In this document: positions 58,389-64,000 of the stretch, piece after piece
Numbering within the stretch: position 1 is the stretch's first letter
How the letters are laid out: the number at the start of each line of letters is the position of its first letter
Source of the DNA: Chitinophaga alhagiae
GTDB lineage: Bacteria > Bacteroidota > Bacteroidia > Chitinophagales > Chitinophagaceae
NCBI RefSeq assembly: GCF_003568665.1
Contig: NZ_QXMH01000001.1
Coordinates: forward strand, 1,798,001 to 1,862,000
Direction of reading: 5' to 3'
DNA: 64,000 bases
Made by a program: the position numbers and the translations under genes
The notes under the pieces: generated by a model
The model's database searches: none
What the model saw: the letters and a program-made list of their open reading frames with translations, nothing else
Told to the model about the DNA's origin: nothing

Positions 58389-60506
58389 ATGTCAGTTATT
58401 CAGAAAATCAGGGACAAGTATGCCGTCGTTATCATCGTATTGATATGTCTGGCTATTGTGAGCTTTTTGCTGCAGGATGTATTCTTTGGTTCCAGCCGCA
58501 TGTTTGGCCAGTCTACCACTGTAGGTAAAGTGAACGGCGAGGAACTGGATTACAGGGAGTACATGCAACGTATTGAAAACTCCCAGAACCGGATGCGCCA
58601 GCAAATGCAGGGTGCCAGCCTCGACGAGGAAACACAGCAGTACATCCGTGAAGAAGCCTGGGACCAGTTCCTGCGCGAGCACATTATGAAAGCGCAGTAT
58701 GAAGAACTGGGCATTGATGTAACTCCCGTAGAAATTGCTGATCATATTAATGGCAAGAACCCGCACCCCCTGGTATTGCAGAATTTTACCAATCCTGAAA
58801 CCGGCCAGTTTGACCGCGGCATTTTTGACCGCGTGCGGGAAAATGCGCGTCAGGACCAAACGGGTGAAGTAAGCGCGCAGCTGGTGGCTTTTGATAACGC
58901 TATTGCAGAATACCAGCGGAACCTTAAATATATTACCCTGGTACATCAGGGCCTCAACTATCCCAAATGGCTCGCCACCCAACAGGCTGCAGACAATGGC
59001 CAGAACGCTACCATCGGTTATGTGCAGGTGCCCTATGCTACCATTGCAGACAGCACTATCAAGGTAACAGACGCTGAACTGAATAAATACATCCAGGACA
59101 ACAAAGCCCGCTTTGAAGTACCTGAAAGCCGCAAGGTGGAATATGTATCTTTTGACGTAGTACCCACTGCTTCAGATACAACTGCCGCCATGGCCGAGCT
59201 GCTGAAGCTGAAAGCGGAAATGGATACCACGCCTGATATTGCCGGTTTCATCAAACTCAATTCCGACCTGGCTTTCTATGACGGCTATGCATCCCGCAAC
59301 GCCATACAGGTGCCGGCAAAAGACTCTATTATTGACCTGCCCGTAGGCGCCATCTATGGCCCTTACCAGGATAATAATGTAGTGGTGTTCGCAAAAATGC
59401 TGGACCGTAAAACTATGCCTGACACGGTAAAGTTCCGCCAGATAGTGATGATAGCCCAGCCCGGTGCGGACTCTGCGGTTAAAAAACGCGTAGACAGCCT
59501 GGAAGCGGCCATCCGTGGTGGGGCAGACATGGCAGCCCTGGCTGCACAGTTCTCTGACGATCCCAGCAGCAAACAAACCGGTGGGGAATATACCCTCAGC
59601 CCCAACAGCTATTTTGCCAACGAACTGAAAGAAGTGAAAGACTTTGTTTTCAGCGGTACCAACGGCCAGTTGAAAACCATCCGGCTGGCGGTAGGCGGTT
59701 TTGCTATCGTAAAGATCACCGAGCAGAAAAACTTTGGCCCGGCGCTGAAAATAGCCTACCTGGCCAAACCGGTAGACGCGAGTACCACCACCAGCAGTGA
59801 TGCTTTGGGGCTTGCCAATGATTTTGCTTCTAAAAACGGCGACCGTAAAACATTTGAAAAAACAGTACAGGAAAAAGGCCTGAACAAACGCATAGCAGAT
59901 AACATACAACCGATGGACTTTGTACTGCCGGGCCTGGGTTCTTCCCGCGAAATTGTAAGCTGGGCTTACAAGGCGGATAAAGGAGAGGTGAGCCCTGTAT
60001 TTACGCTGGAAGACAAATTTGTGGTAGCGGTACTCACCGGTGTTCGCAATAAGGGCCTGGCCCCGCTGGATGAAGTGCGCCCGCAGGTAGAAGCCGAAGT
60101 GAAAAAAACTAAAAAGGCAGAACAGATCGCCGCGCAGTTCAAATCACCGGCTAACCTGGAAGCAGCAGCTGCAGCCACCAACCAGCCGGTACTCACGGCT
60201 GAAGGCGTGAACTTCTCTACGCCCTTTGTACCTTCCATGGGCTTTGAGCCCCGCGTAGTAGGCGCCGCCTTTAACAAAGGTTGGGGCACTGCAAAAGTTA
60301 GTGAGCCTATCCATGGTAACGGCGGTGTATTTGTGATCAAGGTAAACAGCTATGCGCCCGCCCCGGCTCCCGGAACGGACTATGCCCAGCAGCGCCAGGC
60401 TTACGAGCAGAACCTGAAACAGATGGTAGACCAACAACTGTTCCAGGTGCTGAAAAAGAAAAGCAACGTGAAAGACAACCGCGCGGAGTTCTTTACACAA
60501 AACTGA
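58389..60506 (+). CDS. Peptidyl-prolyl isomerase with SurA/PpiD N-terminal domain
   Basis: A 705-residue membrane-anchored periplasmic foldase. An N-terminal transmembrane helix (VVIIVLICLAIVSFLLQDVF, about 13-32) is followed by a SurA_N/PpiD-like helical domain (VNGEELDYREYMQRIENSQN). About 340-450 is a PpiC-type parvulin domain (VKFRQIVMIAQPGADSAVKK, FSDDPSSKQTGGEYTLSPNS). A second parvulin-like stretch follows at about 480-600. The tail is hydrophobic/basic. Known: PpiD-like proteins assist folding of outer-membrane proteins at the Sec exit. It has its own promoter and terminator. Confidence 0.93.
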   Translation: MSVIQKIRDKYAVVIIVLICLAIVSFLLQDVFFGSSRMFGQSTTVGKVNGEELDYREYMQRIENSQNRMRQQMQGASLDEETQQYIREEAWDQFLREHIMKAQYEELGIDVTPVEIADHINGKNPHPLVLQNFTNPETGQFDRGIFDRVRENARQDQTGEVSAQLVAFDNAIAEYQRNLKYITLVHQGLNYPKWLATQQAADNGQNATIGYVQVPYATIADSTIKVTDAELNKYIQDNKARFEVPESRKVEYVSFDVVPTASDTTAAMAELLKLKAEMDTTPDIAGFIKLNSDLAFYDGYASRNAIQVPAKDSIIDLPVGAIYGPYQDNNVVVFAKMLDRKTMPDTVKFRQIVMIAQPGADSAVKKRVDSLEAAIRGGADMAALAAQFSDDPSSKQTGGEYTLSPNSYFANELKEVKDFVFSGTNGQLKTIRLAVGGFAIVKITEQKNFGPALKIAYLAKPVDASTTTSSDALGLANDFASKNGDRKTFEKTVQEKGLNKRIADNIQPMDFVLPGLGSSREIVSWAYKADKGEVSPVFTLEDKFVVAVLTGVRNKGLAPLDEVRPQVEAEVKKTKKAEQIAAQFKSPANLEAAAAATNQPVLTAEGVNFSTPFVPSMGFEPRVVGAAFNKGWGTAKVSEPIHGNGGVFVIKVNSYAPAPAPGTDYAQQRQAYEQNLKQMVDQQLFQVLKKKSNVKDNRAEFFTQN

Positions 60507-60528
60507 TTTTTATAGATCTATTCATAGC

Positions 60529-60560
60529 AAAGGCCGGGATATTCCCGGCCTTTTGTTTTT
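60529..60560 (+). terminator. Terminator of the foldase gene
   Basis: AAAGGCCGGG-ATAT-TCCCGGCCTTT with TGTTTTT, starting about 22 nt after the stop. Strong GC-rich stem. Confidence 0.88.
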
Positions 60561-60620
60561 GGTACGTGACCATTATCCCGCGCATGACCCTCCCATTACC
60601 ATTGATTCTGCCGGAATCCG

Positions 60621-60628
60621 TAAATTTG
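60621..60628 (+). promoter_or_regulatory. Bacteroidetes -7 box (TAAATTTG) before DUF2480 gene
   Basis: Exact TAnnTTTG match 7 nt before the ATG. A TTG at 60602-60604 is 16 nt upstream, slightly close. Implies a very short leader. Confidence 0.45.
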
Positions 60629-60635
60629 CAGTATT

Positions 60636-61139
60636 ATGGACGAGATCGTTAATAAAGTTGCGCAAAGCGCACTTACCACTATAGACCTGGAAAAATTCTA
60701 TCCCACGGGGGAAACGGTTGTTTTTGACATGAAAGATCATCTTTTCATGGAGCTGATCCTGAAAGAAAAAGACTTCCGGGCTGGCCTGCTGGCGTTAGAC
60801 TGGGAAATATACCGCAATAAAAATGTGGCCATTGTTTGTACGGCAGATGCTATTGTGCCTATCTGGGCGTACATGCTGGTGGCCAGCTACCTCCAGCCGG
60901 TGGCGGCGTTTTATGCCTTCGGGGACGAAGAGTTTGTACACAAGACCCTGTTCCTCAAAAATATGGCTGCCATTGACCCGCAGCAGTACCAGGACCAGCG
61001 GGTGGTGGTGAAAGGTTGCGGAAACAAAACCATTACCGAAGCCGCTTATGTGGAAATTACCCGCCTGCTGCGCCCGGTGGTAAAAAGTATTATGTATGGG
61101 GAACCTTGCTCTACCGTACCGGTATTCAAGAAAAAGTAG
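60636..61139 (+). CDS. DUF2480 family protein
   Basis: A 167-residue cytoplasmic protein of a family restricted to Bacteroidota: EIVNKVAQSALTTIDLEKFY, FDMKDHLFMELILKEKDFRA, CTADAIVPIWAYMLVASYLQ and a C-terminal CGNKTITEAAYVEITRLLRP. Function unknown. Its stop lies 3 nt from the convergent corA stop. Confidence 0.88.
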   Translation: MDEIVNKVAQSALTTIDLEKFYPTGETVVFDMKDHLFMELILKEKDFRAGLLALDWEIYRNKNVAIVCTADAIVPIWAYMLVASYLQPVAAFYAFGDEEFVHKTLFLKNMAAIDPQQYQDQRVVVKGCGNKTITEAAYVEITRLLRPVVKSIMYGEPCSTVPVFKKK

Positions 61140-61142
61140 GCA

Positions 61143-62240
61143 TCAGAACCAGCCGCGTTTCCGGAAAATAAAGATCATGGAAACAAAAATCAGTAGCATT
61201 ACGCCCAACACTATAAAGTAGCCATAGGGGCTTCTCAGCTCCGGCATTATATCGAAGTTCATGCCGTAGATGCCGGTAATAACGGTAAGCGGGGCCAGCA
61301 GCGTGGTTACAATAGCCAGCACCTTCATCACTTCATTGAGTTTCTGGTTCATTTGCGCATGGTATAGCTCCTGCAGGTTCATGACCAGGTCCCGATAGCT
61401 TTCCGCAAGGTCATTGGCCTGCACAATATGGTCGTACACATCTTTGAAGTATTTTTCTGTGTCTTCCATCAGCCAGTCGTTCTCGGATTTCATCAACCCG
61501 TTCATCAGCTCCCGCACGGGGGCAATGGAACGTTTGAACAGCAGCATCTCTTTGCGCAGGTAGTTGATGCGGCCCAGCGTCCGGTTATTGGGCTGGCGCG
61601 GAATAATGTCCTCAAGCACTTCAATACGCTCCCCCAGGCGGTCCATCACCATAAAATAGTTATCTACAATAGTATCCAGCAGGGTGTACAACAAATAGTC
61701 CGCGCCTTTCATACGCAGCTTGGTGCCGCCGTTGCGCAGCTTTTCTCGTATGGGGTTGAACACATCCCTGTCAGGATCGTCCTGAAAAGAGATCACCACG
61801 TTCTTGCCCAGCACCAGGCTGACCTGTTCAATTTCTACGGAAGAGCTTTCCGCCCGGAAATATGCCATGGGCAGCAGGCAGAACAGATTTTCGCGGATCT
61901 CGTCCATTTTTGCGCGCTGGCCCTCGCTCAGGATGTCTTCCATGAGCAGGGGGTGGATGTTGAAGTTGTTGCAAATGATCTCCACTTCTTCCCGGCGTAC
62001 CCCGTCTACATTGATCCACTTCACACAGTCCGTTTTGCTAAACCTGAGGCAACTCTGGGCATCGGGCATTACTTCTTCCCGCACGCCTTTTTCATTGTAT
62101 TCAAAAACAGTGATCTTCACATGGTCTACCGGTTTGCGCGAGGTGGTGGCCGTAACCGGGTTAAAGTTCATCAGCCGCTGTTTTTTTATCCGGAACGGAT
62201 TGATAGCATCTGGAATGGGCAATAGTGGGCGTTTGGCCAT
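61143..62240 (-). CDS. corA: CorA family magnesium/cobalt channel
   Basis: A 365-residue protein. A large cytoplasmic domain (1-300) with long coiled helices is followed by two C-terminal membrane helices: one ending in the signature YGMNFDIMPE (GMN selectivity loop) and the last FIVLGVMLLIFVSMIFIFRK. Known: CorA is a homopentameric Mg(II) channel. The GMN motif is intact, so it should be functional. Confidence 0.96.
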   Translation of the reverse strand: MAKRPLLPIPDAINPFRIKKQRLMNFNPVTATTSRKPVDHVKITVFEYNEKGVREEVMPDAQSCLRFSKTDCVKWINVDGVRREEVEIICNNFNIHPLLMEDILSEGQRAKMDEIRENLFCLLPMAYFRAESSSVEIEQVSLVLGKNVVISFQDDPDRDVFNPIREKLRNGGTKLRMKGADYLLYTLLDTIVDNYFMVMDRLGERIEVLEDIIPRQPNNRTLGRINYLRKEMLLFKRSIAPVRELMNGLMKSENDWLMEDTEKYFKDVYDHIVQANDLAESYRDLVMNLQELYHAQMNQKLNEVMKVLAIVTTLLAPLTVITGIYGMNFDIMPELRSPYGYFIVLGVMLLIFVSMIFIFRKRGWF

Positions 62241-62324
62241 ACCGGTGTTTTTTTGCTAAAATAACTTTATTTCAGCAGAGAACCATTTCGCCGTTCCGGC
62301 CAGATGAGGTTTGTTTCCATAAAA

Positions 62325-62432
62325 AGGGCCGTCCAAAAGGTAATTTGATGGGCTTGAGAATCGTGTAAACGAAAGATCGCTCCATCACGTACCCGAGTGA
62401 AACCAGGTAAAAATTACTTTTTGGACGGCCCT
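62325..62432. mobile_element. MITE-like element with 22-bp terminal inverted repeats
   Basis: 108 bp with ends AGGGCCGTCCAAAA and their complement: left and right 22-bp arms match at 21 positions. The 64-bp interior has no gene. No clear target duplication; the flanks are A-rich. It is either a miniature inverted-repeat element or the remnant of an insertion sequence whose ends resemble those of Bacteroidetes elements. It lies between corA and the DUF3472 gene. Confidence 0.65.
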
Positions 62433-62456
62433 ATACTATTTTAATGGTGGTTATGG

Positions 62457-63716
62457 TCAGAATTTTGGCAGCTCAATATCCGGCTGACGCCCGAGCGCAG
62501 GGCGTTCAAACACGTCACCAGCCTTGGCATCAGCGGGAAGGAAGCCAGCTGTCCATAAATAGAACATGCCGTTTTCCGAACCGCCGCCAAAATCCAGCCG
62601 GTCTTTTGCACGGGCGGTAGCGTCATTGCTAAAGCGGGCTTTTGTCAGTTCTATCCATTCCCCGGCGCTGGTTTTGATCCAGTGGTTGCCGAAGTAGCCT
62701 TTGCGGTAAAGGAAGCCGTTCTCAAAGCTGAAATTTTCCAGGAACGAATAGAGCCTGCTCATGTACTTGCCGTCTTTCGGTGCCCGGAAGCTGGCTATAA
62801 GCTTCCATTCTTTGTGCTCGGGCACGTAGAAATAGGCGGTGTACTGCGTATTGACGCCGGCGGGCACGGCATGCATCAGAAAGCGGTAAGTTTCACCGGC
62901 CTTCCAGTTGTACACCCAGTGGCTGTGGCCGCCGGTACCTTCTCCGCCAAAGCCGTGGGCCACCACGCTGTCTCCCTTTGCCAGCAGGGTTACCTGGTCT
63001 TCATATCGCACCTTGGCCCTGTCATCCGGCTCCTTGCCGGAATCCCATACGGAAAAGATGATTCGGCGTTCTGTGGGGCTGTTCACCTGCATGCCGAAAT
63101 ACCCGCGGTGCCAGCCGCAAGACATGAAATAGGTGCCCAGTTTGTCTTGCCCTTCGGGTACTTTTATTTCACCGTAGAACCATTCCACATCCTTGCCTTC
63201 CGGCGGGCTGTAGTTCAGATGCACGGAAGCGGAGCGGCGCCATGGTTTTGGATTGAACTGCATGTCTTTGGTGGCGGCGCCTTCCAGGCTGATGCTTTTA
63301 ACATCTGCGTATACCGCGCCCTGTTTTTCCAGGCCTTTCAGAGAAACAGTATAGAAGCCGGGCTTCTTTAACCGCGTTTGCAGTACCGGTATTTCCGAGT
63401 ATGCGTTGGCGTTATCAACACTAACTATTTTCTCGGCGCCGTTGAGCGATACCTTTATTTTGGAAGGGCCGTCGCTTTTAGCCTGCAGCGCCAGTTTGAC
63501 GGGGCCGGCATGCGCGGCATGAAAGTAGAAGTTGACGGTGTTGGCACTGTCTGTCCATTTCACCACGCCGTTGCGGGCAGACACGTCCACCCCTTTTTCT
63601 TCCGGCACTGCATACGCGGTAAAGCCGGGCAGCACCACCGGCCCCTGCTGGGCCCGGGCAATGGGCGCGCCTGCCAGCAAACCCAGCAGCATCAGAGAGT
63701 AGCCTGATCTTATCAT
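62457..63716 (-). CDS. Secreted DUF3472 domain protein with N-terminal DUF5077-like domain
   Basis: A 419-residue protein with signal peptide (MIRSGYSLMLLGLLAGAPIA). About 25-150 is a DUF5077-like beta domain (VNFYFHAAHAGPVKLALQAK). About 160-400 is DUF3472 (VHLNYSPPEGKDVEWFYGEI, SCGWHRGYFGMQVNSPTERR, FGGEGTGGHSHWVYNWKAGE). Known: DUF3472 proteins are found in polysaccharide-degrading Bacteroidota and Planctomycetota; activity is unknown. ATG 63716 gives the signal peptide; upstream frame to 63767 is rejected. Confidence 0.85.
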   Translation of the reverse strand: MIRSGYSLMLLGLLAGAPIARAQQGPVVLPGFTAYAVPEEKGVDVSARNGVVKWTDSANTVNFYFHAAHAGPVKLALQAKSDGPSKIKVSLNGAEKIVSVDNANAYSEIPVLQTRLKKPGFYTVSLKGLEKQGAVYADVKSISLEGAATKDMQFNPKPWRRSASVHLNYSPPEGKDVEWFYGEIKVPEGQDKLGTYFMSCGWHRGYFGMQVNSPTERRIIFSVWDSGKEPDDRAKVRYEDQVTLLAKGDSVVAHGFGGEGTGGHSHWVYNWKAGETYRFLMHAVPAGVNTQYTAYFYVPEHKEWKLIASFRAPKDGKYMSRLYSFLENFSFENGFLYRKGYFGNHWIKTSAGEWIELTKARFSNDATARAKDRLDFGGGSENGMFYLWTAGFLPADAKAGDVFERPALGRQPDIELPKF

Positions 63717-63812
63717 AACATTGCAATTGAAGTATACAAATAAAATCTTCCCGCCCGGTTGATGCAATGACGCGCGGTAAAAAGTGACAATTTGCTGAGA
63801 AAGGGGGCTTTT

Positions 63813-64000
63813 TCAGGGGGTCAGAATGGTGCAGTTGCACCAGTTTACGTAGATAAGGGAGAAGACCCGTACCAGCCGCGGCACTTCTTTTTCCGCCGCA
63901 TGGGTGAGGTTATGGATGCAAAGAGACTTTACCACACCGTTTTCTTCCAGCCCGTAGTAGCATCCGGCCGCGGAGGAAAGGGCAAAGCCCTGCTTCACAA
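63813..64000 (-). CDS. C-terminal part of a gene cut by the right edge
   Basis: A minus-strand frame enters from beyond position 64000 and stops at 63813 after 62 codons, ending HNLTHAAEKEVPRLVRVFSL, then NWCNCTILTP. The codon use is like the neighbours. The C-terminus is hydrophobic with a C-x-C pair. No family recognised from this fragment. Confidence 0.45.
   Translation of the reverse strand, partial: VKQGFALSSAAGCYYGLEENGVVKSLCIHNLTHAAEKEVPRLVRVFSLIYVNWCNCTILTP

Noticed and set aside
1..64000. CRISPR array, prophage, restriction-modification or toxin-antitoxin system
   Set aside because: No regularly spaced direct repeats, no integrase, capsid, methyltransferase or toxin-like genes were found; the holin-like gene at 16666 is isolated from any phage gene.

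Overview
The window is chromosomal DNA of a Bacteroidota member, most likely a Chitinophagaceae bacterium (Chitinophaga or a relative). The evidence is the Bacteroidetes-type promoter box TAnnTTTG in front of several genes, protein families typical of the phylum (DUF2480, PadR-PspC pair, Bacteroidetes-type YbeY, many short lipoproteins, ECF sigma factor paired with a membrane/beta-barrel protein) and a tRNA without an encoded CCA end. Base composition is moderate in GC and codon use looks even across the window. I see no prophage, no intact insertion sequence, no CRISPR array and no rRNA operon.

Layout. 1-8812: SNF2 helicase (cut by the left edge), DoxX, comB-like gene, SRPBCC protein, gcvT, exported M28 peptidase, small lipoprotein, NUDIX protein. 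9308-17320: Omp85-type barrel, a 42-residue membrane protein, DUF4377 and DUF4241 proteins, two tandem CAP-domain lipoproteins, GH25 lysozyme, radical SAM/SPASM protein, and a YtxH/holin-like/coiled-coil trio. 17546-24567: AI-2E family permease, nadD, the phenylacetyl-CoA epoxidase genes paaABCD on the minus strand, then a divergent run of exported proteins ending in an S41 protease. 24615-33225: second M28 peptidase, feoB, PspC protein with its PadR regulator, a small secreted protein, and a SulP transporter with a beta carbonic anhydrase. 33281-39256: manC-like gene and kdsD, recQ, tRNA-Phe, a 44-bp tandem repeat, and a divergent class I isoprenoid-synthase-like protein. 39279-44910: LacI-type regulator divergent from a four-gene sugar oxidoreductase operon (ThuA-like, Gfo/Idh, SDR, Tat-exported Gfo/Idh). 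44974-50198: secreted unknown, winged-helix protein, MFS symporter, carotenoid-type membrane protein, HemJ-like protein.

50202-60506 is the most interesting part. It holds an ECF sigma factor with a membrane/barrel partner, mnmG, ybeY, feoA, nadA and a SurA/PpiD-type foldase. Three copies of a parS-like centromere palindrome (TGTTCCACGTGGAACA; two perfect, one 15/16) lie within 3.4 kb around mnmG. A 752-bp gene-free gap between nadA and the foldase gene carries eight DnaA-box-like sites, two of them perfect TTATCCACA. Together with mnmG (gidA), a classical origin neighbour, this strongly suggests the chromosomal replication origin and its ParB loading zone. dnaA, parA and parB are not in the window.

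60636-64000: DUF2480 protein, CorA magnesium channel, a 108-bp MITE-like element, a DUF3472 secreted protein and the tail of an unknown gene. Most genes are housekeeping or envelope genes; beyond the origin/centromere region, the least described items are the isoprenoid-synthase-like protein, the LacI-controlled exported oxidoreductase operon and the inner-membrane-to-outer-membrane sigma partner protein.
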